Positions 1 through 11,138 are shown, numbered from the stretch's first letter. The stretch: 23,869 nt of DNA from Paramacrobiotus richtersi (GCA_034698045.1 JAQGAU010000790.1:1-23869), one strand, 5' to 3'. Numbers and translations are program-made. The notes: generated by a model not told the origin, from the sequence alone.

Positions 1-276
1 ATAATATTGTGAAACACGATAATCAGAGAGTGCATCCATATCATGGCATGTCTGGATGGCAGAATCAGTGACATACTCATGCCGCAAAGTGACATTTCCA
101 CGAATTGTGCCTGAATAATTGGCCAATGCATCGTTGAACGGCAGCGCAACCCATGGGAAAGAAATGTACATGTCTGTGGGGTGGATCACGGTGAATGTTA
201 TAATTTCGATCACAAGTTTGGCATTCGCATGAGCGACTGATACCACAAACAAGAAAAAGCATTGTTGTGCATTCAT
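1..276 (-). CDS. receptor guanylyl cyclase, N-terminal first exon (copy A, partial at window edge)
   Basis: This is a 92-codon open frame from an ATG at 276 to base 1, with no stop; the gene continues off the left edge. The protein starts with a likely signal peptide (MNAQQCFFLFVVSVAHA). It then reads KLVIEIITFTV and later PWVALPFNDAL, TIRGNVTLRHEYVTDSA and CHDMDALSDY. This is the usual opening of the extracellular ligand-binding domain (ANF-receptor, periplasmic-binding-like fold): a beta strand after the signal peptide, a helix, then the first Cys. Its layout matches the first exon of the complete cyclase at 1893-7208, but the two are well diverged. It would bind an extracellular ligand. 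Whether the rest of the gene is intact cannot be seen. It could belong to another receptor with the same fold, but the neighbours make a cyclase most likely. Confidence 0.65.
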   Translation of the reverse strand, partial: MNAQQCFFLFVVSVAHANAKLVIEIITFTVIHPTDMYISFPWVALPFNDALANYSGTIRGNVTLRHEYVTDSAIQTCHDMDALSDYRVSQYY

Positions 277-1164
277 CTTGGATTGTTTTGCCCATAAATC
301 GAGATGAGATCATTTCGGAAGATTTAGCGTTCGTGCACATGGTTTCTACAGTATGACAAAGCTTCTACATCACGCCAACTTTAAAAGTACGAGTTTTTGT
401 TAACAGCAAAACGTCAGCCATGAAAAGGATTCAGAGTATTACAGGAAGCCACTAAAAGCATAATAACGCACCGAACGCGACATATTTTAGTGTCAAACGC
501 AACAGCCGACACAAAAAGTGGGAATTACTAAGTAGGACAGCTTTGAGGGCATATCACTCGAGTTGATCTGTATTTGCAGAAGATGTGGGCACTAGCCACA
601 CCGGAAATGGAGCCCATGATTAAACATTTAGTACGCGGTATTGGGTTTCTCGTATAGGTTACAACCTACAACTCACATTCTATCTTAAATCCGACAAGTG
701 GTGGGTCTTTCCGCCGTGAAGCTGTTGTTGCTGACAAAGCTCTCAAGAGACGTACATTCGTGCTTCGTGTATACTGTCTACATATGCACATACACGTATG
801 TCACACATTTGTCGAAAACACGCCTGATGATACATCGTAACATTTTGCATTGTTCAGTTACATAATACTTGGACTTTTTCTAAGCATGGAATAACATGGA
901 ATGGAATAACATTTTCCATCGCACAATAAACCATTTTTCGTTGGTGACCTTTTGTAACGTGCGCGCAGAAACCTTCCTGGTCAACGGACAATTGTTTAGA
1001 TTTCTTGATTACAGTACAGGATTTAACTTATTTCAAAAGTGACTTCGCAAACTTGGACGGTGACTTTAAACGAAGACGTCTCACTTTGCATCAGAATTCG
1101 AAAATGTCTTTGTTGAAAAGAACAACTTGAGGAACTGTTCTTATGTGTGAAGAACTCTTCTTGT
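277..1164. other. intergenic, no gene seen
   Basis: No supported gene, RNA or repeat array was seen. This stretch contains the upstream region of copy A, whose ATG at 276 points left. No clear TATA box or other promoter element could be singled out. Confidence 0.5.
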
Positions 1165-1166
1165 TA

Positions 1167-1700
1167 GAGCCCGGCACGAGTCGCGAGGCTCGGCTCGACT
1201 CGTGAGCGCTCGCGGCTCGCGAGCGTGATGAGCGAGCTAGCGGTTTTTGGCCGCGAGCTGAGTCGATCCGAGCTAGGAGTTTCAGCCTTGCGAGCGAGCC
1301 GAGCGAGCCGGGCTTTCCTTTCTGACCGAGCAAATTTTGAAAAAAATAATTGCTGCTTTTTCTCAGCAGACAAAACATCGAAAAATTTGCTTTTGGGACT
1401 GAAACAGCGCCGATTTTACGCTCTATTCAACTGTTTAATTTATCGATTGCACGAAAACATTTTTTCGCTGTATAAAATGTCAAAAACCCACTAGTTTTGT
1501 CATTTAGAATGACTGTGAGCCCTACGAGCCTGTCAATCGCATTCTGTTATGCGAGCCGAGCGAGTTGAGCTGAAGCCTCCGGAATCAACGAGCGAGCGAG
1601 CGAACCAAAGCAGAACTGCGAGCGAGCCGAGCACAAAACCATAGCTCGAAAATTGGGCGCGAGCGAGCCGAGCCGTGGAACAACGGCTCGTGCCAGCCTC
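1167..1700. mobile_element. TA-flanked inverted-repeat element (MITE-like, GC-rich ends)
   Basis: The left end GAGCCCGGCACGAG (1167-1180) and the reverse complement of the right end, GAGGCTGGCACGAG (1687-1700), match at 12 of 14 bases. Further inside, both arms carry GGCTCGGCTCG and many GAGCGAGC-type repeats. The element is flanked by TA at 1165-1166 and 1701-1702, as expected for a Tc1/mariner-type target duplication. The core (about 1325-1500) is AT-rich, unlike the ends. It holds no credible transposase, so it looks non-autonomous. The exact ends, and the class inferred from a 2-bp duplication, are inference. Confidence 0.55.
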
Positions 1701-1892
1701 TACAGTTCTTGTGCTTACAGAAGCCCTTTATTTCACAAACCTGGCTTTGGACAATCAAACTTTTTGCTTCTAAACATAAGCACAAGCTGCACAACGGTCA
1801 GTCTGTCACAATCTGTCTCTGCGGTTAAAAAATCACAGTCGTTCAAAATTTAAGTGGAGCAATATGAGCACGTATATTCAGTGATGAGGTTC

Positions 1893-4800
1893 TCATAATT
1901 TCTCCATCCAAAAAGTCTCCATTTGACCCTTTCCTTTTATGTGAATTAGTCCTCTTGATGTACATCGGAATTTGGGGTCATTACCTAGAAATTCGGCTGT
2001 AATTCCGCTGATATGAATACTGCCGGGTTCACCATAGGATGCCATTCTGGATGCTGTATTGACTGTATCACCAAACCTACAACAGTATTAACGCGCATAT
2101 GTGGCACATTTGAACTGTAAGATTCTAGAAGATTGCATACAAACAGTAACGAGGTCGCTGAATGCCGATGACACTGGTAACGCATGAGCCTACGAAAATG
2201 TCACATTTACGGTTGAGCTGTATTGTCTTGACAAGATTTCATACCGGTATGAATTCCAATACGAAATGACATTGACTCATGTGATGGTCGTATTCGTACG
2301 TTGAATTCTTTCAAAAGTGTTGCTGCTGTATTGGAGATTTCTTGGACGTGTTGTGTTCCGTTTGGTACCGGCAAGCCGCTGACAATCTATGCGAGTTCGG
2401 AATAATTAACAGCCTGGATTAAAGTTTGGCGAGGGTACAATGCAGAGCTTCGTAGACCCTTACGAAATAAGTGTCTCCAATCGTCTCAACTTTGTAGACG
2501 TTGTAATCGTTGATGATGTCATCTGCCATGCCATGCACGTAATTTAGAAACTCGATGACGCGGTAAGGTGATTTCGTTGTGACAAACTGAACGAATCCGG
2601 CAATATCACTGAACATCATAGTCACCGAGTCGAACATCTGTGGCAAAATGGTTTCGTCCATTCTCAGTGATTCTACGACAGATCTACAAAAAATTCCCGT
2701 TTGTAGTTACCGAATGAGATCAGAATAAAAGTTTACTAATAGCAAGTGCAATACTTACGGTGGTAACAAGTGGGACAGAAGCTGGTCGCACTTGCTTCGC
2801 TCCAGTAGTAGTTCTTGCGTTTTGATGCCAACAAGATATTCTAGTTCTGCAGAATATTTGGATAGCCGTTGTATGAGCCTTTCAATTATGGATCGTTTCT
2901 TTCGATCATCGGAGAATCCTTGTAAAAGTTGCTTCACGGTTGGACGCAAAAGCGGATCCTTGTCGAAACACTTGCGCAGTATGGCTCCATATTTGGACCG
3001 GGTTTCTTTAGAAAAGCCATCTGCAAACACAGTTGATCAGTTTATCCCAAGGCAGACATTTCACAACTCGCAGACTTACCAAGTGCTGTGACACAGTCTT
3101 CCTCGCTTTTATGCATTACCCGCTCTAGGATTATTTCAGCACATATCGTCCCGGAAGCATAGATGTCAACCGGTTTGGGATCGGTATTAATCTCCGCTCC
3201 ATGCCGGTCATCCGGTGATGTATGAAATCCTTTTCCGCTGTGTTTGTCGTACTTAAGCCCTGCATAGTTTACTAACCAATCCAACCCAGTGTGCGAAATT
3301 TTCAGCCCAAAATGATTGGTTATGGCACAAGTTGAACAGTTGAGATATCCATGATATTTGATAAGTGAATGTGAGTGGATGTATTTCAGTCCCTGAAACG
3401 ACCATCAGTGTACACTGCATGAACGTTTAATAAATGGAGTGTGAAACCTGCAGCAAATCAACAATCAAGCTGTTCTTCAGTTCATCATCCAGTGTGATTT
3501 GTGGAGCATCAAGAAGCTGTCTCAGACATCCTCTATGACAGTTTTCATAGATACAGCTCAAGTCGGATCTTGTGATCAAGACACCAAAGAACTGTACAAT
3601 GTTGGAATCTTCCATTGTTAGTAGCTGAAAAGAACCGTACGTACAGCATACAGTCGAAATGCAGCGCCAGTGTAAGCACATACAGCGTGTAAGAAACCCT
3701 TGCATTTTCGTTCGTTGAGACTGTGACGGATCGTTTGCTCATTGGTGTAGGAGTAGTACGGCACAGACGCTGCGACATAGTTCTGATTTCGAAGGGTGAC
3801 CTGTCGTCGATAGACAACCGTGGTGTCCTAAGGAAGAAAGTCATGCATTCGTTGACTATGCGTACTGATCCGTAACTCTTTGCGCATACCACGGGTTTCG
3901 TTTCTGCTTGCAACTCTGGGTAGTCTTCTGCGACTGGGAGTTCCCATGGTACACTCCGTAAATGCATTTCCGAGTACGCTTTCCTAAAGTTACCCAGATT
4001 TAAGAGTTAGGGTTTGTTGACGGAATAGATATATGTAAAGGTACTTGCCTAGCGATCAACGAAGTAGCAGCAATAAACACAGCCAGCACCGCTAATGCGA
4101 TTAAAGTGGACAACAGAATGAGCTTGGTCTGATTACCTAGATCAACGGTTGCGTACTGTTGGCAGAAACTGGATAGGTTACAGTGCTGAGGGTGAATGTA
4201 CTGACCGGATGTTGTGGCACAGATCCCTGTTACACCACTGAATCCACAGATCGGAATGTCCAGCGGCACAGTTCCCGTAAACCACAGTAATTTGTCTAGT
4301 TCGATTAGCTGACCGGGAGCGCTTAGGTTTTGTCGTAAAAACGGCTGTAAAAACCTATCATCAGCAGTACTACGGTACTACCAATTGTAATCGTACTTGT
4401 ATGTATTCGTAAGACACAACAGCAGCATTCGCTTACGGAGAAAACTCCTGTTGTACTGTTAAACTGCCGAACTTCCAACTGGATTTGACGTTCTCCAACG
4501 CGATCGAAATTGATTTGACCGACGGGTGTATCAAAGGATTTATCCCAGAACCATCTGGCTAAATCTCCAGTTGGGAGTCTGTCACGGTAGGATAACTGTC
4601 CTGTTGCGATTTCTTTCAAAAGCTACAAGATTTAAAGCATCGCTGCAGTTCAAGATAAACTGCAACGCTGATTAGCGCGCTTGCTACCATAAGTGCTTTT
4701 GTTCGCAGAAGAATATTACGATACCTTTCCTAGCATGTACATGCAGGCGTAGTGGGTGTAGACGTGCGGAATTGGCTAACAAAAATAACGAAGTCACTTT

Positions 4801-7208
4801 CATCACGCGTCGAAATGATCCGGAAAACGTATTACCAATTCACCAGCTTGATAGAAATAGTTATATTGTTCGGCAGATCGCCGCACCAATTCTGATCGCA
4901 TTGTCCTTCGGTTTTGTTTTGCTTCAGGACCGGATGAAGTGGCAGTTACCACGAACAACGATCTGTATGCCTTGAAACTTATCTACAGTAAGAGCGAGTT
5001 GCCGTTGAAATGCTGTAATAAGAACGGTTTCGTCTGAAGACTGTACCTCATCATACGGATCATTGTGTTCCCATGTAGTATTTCCAAACAATGGGGTCGC
5101 GTACTCAAAGGGTGACAGCGACATGTAAACCTTTAATAAACAACAGCAATATCTTTTATTTCATGCATATAGCTTTCCGCATCAGAAATAATGTAGAATC
5201 GCAAGGCGAAACTCGGGAGTACCCCTTGTAAAATAAAACTTATAGAGACATACGTCGTTAAAACAAGCACTTACGTAGTCACCTCTGGCCATACCACGAC
5301 GATGTGCTGCGATCTGAAAAATGAAATACAGCAAGATTTTCGGAAATCACATGTCTTGAAAAAAAGCGATGGTGTACCATGAACTTCCTCAAATTATCTG
5401 CGTGTCCCCAGAATGTGACAACTAAAAGATCACCATATGGTAAGAAGAATAATAAAAGTGGTCTATAAGATTTTATCATCTTACTTCTGGCAACTTGTTC
5501 AATCTCGCGTAGCACCTCATCGAACGTTTCATCCATGGAGCTGTTGACAGCTTTACTATACACCGTATACCCATTCGTCTGCTTCAGTGTTTTCTCTAAC
5601 AGAAAACTTCCCGCGGAGGCGATAGCCGCGCTTTTACCGGCTTTATCGCACACCACGTAAACCGTTTTCCAGTTATACTTTGTAAGAAAATCAACGAAAG
5701 CAGCAATAATCTGCCGCATCATCACGGGGCCGGCCTGGATGACGTTGGGGTACGCGGATTTGTCACGCAGGGAAATGTCGTTGAACGCACTAAATACCCA
5801 AATTACGAACAAGTGAGGAGTGGTCGGGAATTACGCAGAACCAAAAAGGTGGGTTACCCGATTATTGCTAACTGGTTCCATCCTGGAAAGGTGAAAACAA
5901 GCATAATTAGCGCAAGACATTGTGGAAAATATTGCACGAAATATGTGCCAATTATCAAGTTAAGTGCTATGCAAATAAACTAATAATAAACAAGATCTAC
6001 GGAAGCAATTTCATAGCGCCACGGCTGATCGATCAACCGTACAATGGATCTAAGTATCAACCGCTCAATACCTGCAGTCAGCTTGGCTACGGAAATCGCT
6101 TCCCACGAACATCCTGAAACATCCCCGCAAATGTGTACATGATCAATATATGAATAATAATTTGATGTCTTTTTCTTTCTGATCAATCCGACCATGTATT
6201 TAAAAAACAGCTTTCTGCCGTCACGCAGGTAAGAACAGACAATACAACTCTGACGAAACGAAATGCCGCGGTTTTAGTTTACATCAGCTGATAATGGTAG
6301 CACTGGATTCTTATAAGCATTTTATAAAAAATGCGGCCGTCTCAACAGCTTTGCTTCTTTCTACAGACAGCATCAGCCATTTCCACGCCATTGTTAATAT
6401 TTGATGGTTATCAATTAATAACTATCATAGTGATTAATAATAAATGCATACTTAATGCCTGAGAATCGTTGAACGGAATTCATAAAAAATGTACTAATTC
6501 ATTTAAACCACAGTAACATGATAAATATTATACGAGGCTAAAAGAGACGCGTTAGCATATGCATAGACACTGATTTAATATTCGCTCAAGCTGTAAACTG
6601 TTGAGCAATGCGGATTTCAGAACGGAATTTGTTAAATTCGATCGTTTACACTTGCAAAGGATGCCTAAGTATGCTTAATTTTAACGTGATAAGGGTCTCA
6701 GATGGTTTGTTTAACGGAAAGTTGGAAACCATTATATAATGGGCAATATATAGTAAAAATCAATCTAATAACTATTCTGACGACGAAACCATGTAGCTCA
6801 CTAAACTTGTATTTTATACAGAATTTAGTCTTGATTTCACCATTAGGAAAGGAAAAAAACTTGACAATGCTTACCTGGAAACATAAAGACGGTGAGATTT
6901 GCGTTGCGCCGTTGCTTGTAATAGTACTCCGCTACGAGATGGTCAATACCGGTCGCTGCTTCGTCGCATGTAGTAAACGACCGACTGTACAGATACACCA
7001 AGCTAACATCCAACAGACTGGAGTAGTTGCTTTGGATCTCTTCCAGACCGATATCAATGGCGGGAGCAGTTAACGGCATACTGGTCAAACTGGCCAGATT
7101 GAACATTCCCGGGGATATGATTTCCACGGATAACCGTTCACATCTGGAAGTTGCTTTTATCCAGAGAATATAGAAAATGAGCTGTGCAGAAAAAGCGCCT
7201 GGTCCCAT
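1893..7208 (-). CDS. receptor (membrane) guanylyl cyclase, complete 19-exon gene (copy B)
   Basis: Likely cell-surface receptor making cGMP from GTP. Exons, 5' to 3': 7208-6875, 6113-6072, 5882-5858, 5789-5378, 5313-5275, 5130-4979, 4905-4836, 4775-4725, 4622-4437, 4308-4022, 3983-3866, 3827-3684, 3624-3448, 3392-3080, 3020-2759, 2683-2464, 2386-2245, 2189-2141, 2076-1893. They total 3207 nt with consistent phases, giving 1068 residues, a normal family length. Residues 1-22 are a signal peptide and about 24-437 the ligand-binding domain. The juxtamembrane PLDIPICGFSG is followed by a membrane helix at about 499-523. The kinase-homology domain (about 570-815) lacks catalytic residues: GYLNCSTC stands at the HRD site and SHTG at DFG, as expected for a pseudokinase. 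A coiled coil is at about 820-865. The cyclase domain keeps Asp897 (FSDIAGF), Glu937 and Asp941 (KVETIGDTY), Cys1007 (PRYCLFGDTVNTASRM), Asn1014 and Arg1018. The least certain joins are exons 6/7 (weak GTTTCA donor) and 10/11 (38-nt intron). It is the only copy here that looks intact. Confidence 0.88.
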
Positions 7209-7845
7209 TTTGGACCGTGCAGCTCTTTTTCTGTGACCGTGATCACAGATGTAAGTCGCGTAAACTTCAGTTGTATTTGCAGCTGATTAACTTGGCCGAG
7301 AGTCAACGCAAAAATGAAAAAGTGAGAGACACATATGGGGTATCAGTTGTCAGCTGTGCGAGGTATTGGGTTTACATATATAGATCGCGGGATCGGCTTG
7401 TCGATTACAGAACATTCGGGTCATACGTGAAAAACACCTCCATCATGACGAGTTGTAGTCAATAATCGACATCTTCCTCCTGCTTATTTATGTATTCAAA
7501 AATTCCTGTCCGACTGGAAACTGCAACACATTCACTAATTACCCACTGTAACCGCGGTCATGCCATCGATAATGTCATGTTATCGCAAGCCGATGTACTA
7601 TCGAACTAACTAAATCAATAGAACATTATTTCCTTTCTATTGTGTCAACGCCTTGTCGGAAATGTACTTCTTAGGGAAACGAGCAGTTCTCTCTCTTGGT
7701 GGCTGAAATCCGAGTTCCACAAATGCATTGACAGTTTTGGCTACTCAAATGACAAAACGCAGGTGACAAAGCATGAAACTTCTGCAGGCAGCGGATTCTA
7801 GATGAATCTAGATGGAAGCGAAAGTTCTCTATTCCGGTACGATGG
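7209..7845. other. upstream region of copy B; possible TATA-like site
   Basis: No gene seen. On the minus strand a CTATATATG stretch lies near 7373-7382, about 170 nt upstream of the copy B start codon. It could be a TATA box, but nothing else supports it. Confidence 0.25.
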
Positions 7846-8283
7846 CTACGTTAATAGTGAGATCAAATTCCATCCAGAATCTACAAACACAAACCTAAGG
7901 TTACTACCGTTTTGGAAAAAAGACTCTTGTGTATACGATGGTTGGACAACAACAGCCAACGTGAAAAAGGAGCAATACAAATCTTCCAGATGTATAATTC
8001 TTACTTCTCTCGAGGCACGTGACTTGGCACAGCCTACGTTGCATGCGACAATTTCCTCACGAGGTCGTTTGTAACACGCGGGTATCTCCGGGCACCGTCC
8101 TGTCTCTTTCCACTTGTCACAAAATGATACAATGTACAGATTCACACCCAAACTGTTCGGACAGCCGGGCAGGCCTTTACGTAGAATGTTTCCAGAACAT
8201 AATTTAATAGATACACGCACACGGCACACTGAATAAATCAGACTGGATAGGGATCCGTGGTATGAAAGGATGGTGGAAGACAT
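7846..8283 (-). CDS. possible exon of a cysteine-rich protein, unrecognised
   Basis: An open frame of 145 codons with nine Cys in its first two thirds. The segments include GLPGCPNSLG, SFCDKWKETGRCPEIPACYKR and VACNVGCAKS, a spacing that could belong to a small disulphide-rich secreted domain. Near the 3' end, CCTTAG|GTTTGT could be a splice donor after GSNLR. I found no matching second exon, no convincing signal peptide at the apparent start (MSSTILSYHG), and no family I recognise. The opposite strand also has a 90-codon frame at 7802-8074, so this may be chance. It lies upstream of intact copy B and downstream of broken copy C, and does not resemble any cyclase segment. Confidence 0.2.
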   Translation of the reverse strand: MSSTILSYHGSLSSLIYSVCRVRVSIKLCSGNILRKGLPGCPNSLGVNLYIVSFCDKWKETGRCPEIPACYKRPREEIVACNVGCAKSRASREVRIIHLEDLYCSFFTLAVVVQPSYTQESFFQNGSNLRFVFVDSGWNLISLLT

Positions 8284-9077
8284 TTATGTTTGCGGATGCT
8301 GGTTTTACGTCACTGAATGAGGTATCTTGACATTATATCAGTTCTTTTAGCAGCAATTTCCCAACACATTTGTATACCTGCCGAGAGGTCAACTTTTTCA
8401 CCGCAGGAGTTATGTGGCGGCTCAATAAGGCACTCTGCTGTGTTCATTGTTTAGGGTGCGGCAGCATTAACCAAAGACACTTGCCTGAAGGAGTTGCATT
8501 ATTGCTACTAGAGATTGTGGCATTGACAGTTTATTTGGAGATGGCTACGAATGCGTCATTGATCCGGTACATGGTGGCAGTTTAGCTTCCGCCAAAGCCA
8601 CATAAAAACTGAACATATTGCTTCCGGTTTCGGTCCAGTCGGTCCGAGGAATATGACTCGTACAGGTACAACGCAAAATCAGTGTCTGGTACTTCAAGAA
8701 TAATATCGCAGGCCGTCACAAGACTCAGGGATGGCTAATAACTACATACAGTCTTAACAAAAGAAACTAATCTCTCACGAATCAAAACGCACTGTACTCC
8801 AATCTGAATTCGTGAGGCCGCTCGAAAATAGTCATAAAGTTAGCTTTCGGAAAAACATTGATATGATTCTTGGTTGAAACAAGACAGATAACCAGGAAAA
8901 ATCTGCACCGGTGCTTTCCCCGCTGTCATTGTCTGCAGTGTCGGATATAGTATCACAAAATTATGATTTGTGAGTCTGATCTCAAAAAATGTGGCTCAAC
9001 AACGTTTACTGCAAGAGACGTTTGTATTTTTCTACAAGGGAAGAAGCTTTGATTTTGTTTCCTATAAAAATACACTG
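8284..9077. other. intergenic, no gene seen
   Basis: Only short frames with no recognisable motif on either strand. No cyclase-like fragment was noticed here. Confidence 0.45.
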
Positions 9078-10382
9078 TTAGACAAAAATGTGGCTTAGGA
9101 CTATACGTAAAACTTTCCGTTTCTCAGAAACAGAAATCAAATACCACAATTTACATCGATCTGCCCAAATGAACAACAGTGACAAATAATGACTTAAGAG
9201 AGCGGTACGGGATCGAGCATGTTCCATGGCCAACTTATCCATCCAGAAAGTTTCCATTTCTCCTTTTCCTTTCGCTTGAATCAGTCCTCTGGAAGTGCAG
9301 CGAAATCCAGGATCTTCAGTCAGAAATTCCGCCGTTACTCCACTGATATGTATACGGCTTGGCTCGCCACTGGACGCCATCCTCGACGCGGTATTAACTG
9401 CGTCACCAAACCTACAGTACAACATTATCAGTGATAAACTTTGCGGCTGCGAGTTGTGAAAGGTTAATCACAGGCAGTAACGTGGTCGACGAATGCCGGT
9501 AGCACCAGCAACGCATGAGCCTGCGAGAAGACTGTTTTTACTTTGATTAACGTACACTTACTTTATGCGAGCTGCAATACCGGTATCTGGACAAGATTTT
9601 GTACTGCTGTGAATTCCAGTACGAAAAGACATTGCTTCGGGTAAGAGCCGTATTCGTAAGTTGAATGCTTGCAGCAATGTTTCAGCGGTATGGCAAATTT
9701 CCTGAACATGTTTAGTTCCATTTGGCACCGGCAAGCCGCTGACAATCTATGTGAATGCAAGTAAAGCCTAAATTAATTAAGAGGAAACTGGCAACGGAAG
9801 CATGCGACTCGAATGACTATTGCTTTCTCAATAACGCTTTGTTTTTTTCTATCATCAGAAAAACTTTTGCATTGTGTCAAAGCTGCTTTTCGATTGGGCG
9901 CACATATGGATCCTTATCAAAACAGTACTGCAATATGGTTCTCCATGTTTCGATCGGGTTTCTGTAGAAAGGTCATCTACAAACATACTTATCGCAGAAA
10001 CAGTAAAACATATTGTCAATGTCAACGCCGGTGATTCGTCAATGTCCAAAATGATTCGTTATGGCACCAGTAAACAAGTTCAGAGATCCATGATATCCGA
10101 TAACGGAGTGCAAGTGCATGTATTTCAGCCCGTGGGGTAGCTGTTATTGCACTACATACATTACATGTCTGAGCTAGATAAACTGATAAAGTATCAGACC
10201 TGCAGCAAATCGACAATTAAGCTGTTCTTCAGTTCGTTGTCCAGTGTGATTTGTGGAGCAGCAAGAAGCTGTATCAGCCATCCTCTATGTCAGTCCTCGT
10301 ATATACAGTTCAATGTCAGTTCTGACTGTGTTAGTGAGATGCTGAAAAACTGCGCAACGGTGGGATTTTCTATTGTCAGCAG
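9078..10382 (-). pseudogene. receptor guanylyl cyclase, broken copy (copy C)
   Basis: This is a decayed relative of copy B in the same orientation. The last three exon equivalents are well kept: 9746-9605 (142 nt) and 9520-9472 (49 nt) have exactly the copy B exon lengths, and the last starts at 9411. They read IVSGLPVPNG, RRPRYCL and FGDAVNTASRMASSGE. Upstream the gene is ruined. The exon that should carry FSDI...KVETIGD is missing, since only about 100 nt separate 9746 from the preceding fragment. The kinase-end fragment (about 9990-9870) is frameshifted after ETRSKHG. The GLKYMHLHS fragment (about 10128-10039) has lost its acceptor AG (now CG) and hits a TGA at 10041-10039. The exon at 10382-10200 has an in-frame TGA at 10292-10290, where copy B has Cys. 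The stop after FWMDKL is also lost, so the frame runs on to 9078. It cannot make a working cyclase. Confidence 0.88.
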
Positions 10383-10469
10383 CTAGACAGAAGTATGCGT
10401 ACAGCGTATACGTAAAGACAAAAACGAAAGCCAAAATTCTGGTATACACCCCAGTTCATTGTTAATGCA

Positions 10470-10894
10470 TTTTGTATCTTCTTCCTTTATATGAATCTGA
10501 TAATTACCAAATACACTGGAGAACGTACGGTCTACATTTTGTGCGATAAAACCAGTAAAACCACGGCTGTAGCCACCCCGGGAAGCGTCAAGCAGGTTAA
10601 GGGATATACGGTGATTAACAATGTTACCAATAGTTTCAAGGATGACACGTTTGAGGAAGCGCTGGGCGACATTGAACCAGCTGGCTAGGAATTACCTTTT
10701 AACTTTTTGTATGACTGTAACCGTGACCTTTCAGCTGTCACGTTCTGAGGGCATGCATATAACTTGTAAAAATTCATAGTAAGCATGCCCACTCAAAAAC
10801 CAAAACCGGTAGTGTCGCTGAGCATTTTGTGGAACTAATTGCGTTCTGACTACAGATCGCGGCATATCGTCGAAATATCACCAGAGGTGATTGC
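10470..10894 (+). pseudogene. inverted ligand-binding-domain fragment of a receptor guanylyl cyclase (copy C')
   Basis: Plus-strand remnant of exons 4 and 5 of a cyclase like copy B. It reads ITKYTGERTVYILCDKTSK, KGYTVINNVTNSFKDDTFEE and then VTF*GHAYNL*KF, against copy B's LTKYNWKTVYVVCDKAGKS, NGYTVYSKAVNSSMDETFDE and VTFWGHADNLRKF. Two stops replace coding positions, one of them the Trp. The next exon (10856-10894) is intact at 39 nt, the same length as in copy B, with CTACAG before and GTAAGT after, and reads IAAYRRNITRGDC. The fragment lies head-to-head with copy C, about 90 nt away. It could be the 5' half of copy C flipped by an inversion, or a piece of another copy. Confidence 0.85.
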
Positions 10895-11042
10895 GTAAGT
10901 GGTCAGTTACGTTCCTAAAGGTTTACGATCAATGAAAGTTTCTGGTGAATGTTTGCGCTTTTTTTGTGCTGTAAATTTCAGTAGTTGCTTTGCTGAAGCT
11001 AAGGGTGGGTCTCGAATTAGAAGCGAATCTGGATGCTGCACG

Positions 11043-11138
11043 CGGGCGTGGTTTATCGAAGAATCGACGAAGATATGGTTCGCAAAGCCACCTTATGAGG
11101 TGGCTTCGCGAACCGTATCTTCCTTTAGCCACGCCTCC
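11043..11138. repeat. foldback repeat with 24-bp hairpin arms
   Basis: Arms at 11070-11093 and 11098-11121 pair at 22 of 24 bases around a TATG loop. The left arm begins AAGATATGGTTCGC and the right ends GCGAACCGTATCTT. An outer pair, GGGCGTGG near 11044 and CCACGCCT near 11129, extends the symmetry. No open frame of note lies inside. It sits about 150 nt past the inverted fragment C'. A related single arm occurs at 21158-21185, so this is probably a dispersed repeat. Confidence 0.6.

Noticed and set aside
1091-1494. Overlapping frames on both strands rich in Arg, Ala and Ser
   Set aside because: They arise from the GAGCGAGC repeats of the element at 1167-1700.
7802-8074. 90-codon plus-strand frame
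   Set aside because: No family motif or splice context, and it overlaps another unproven frame on the opposite strand.
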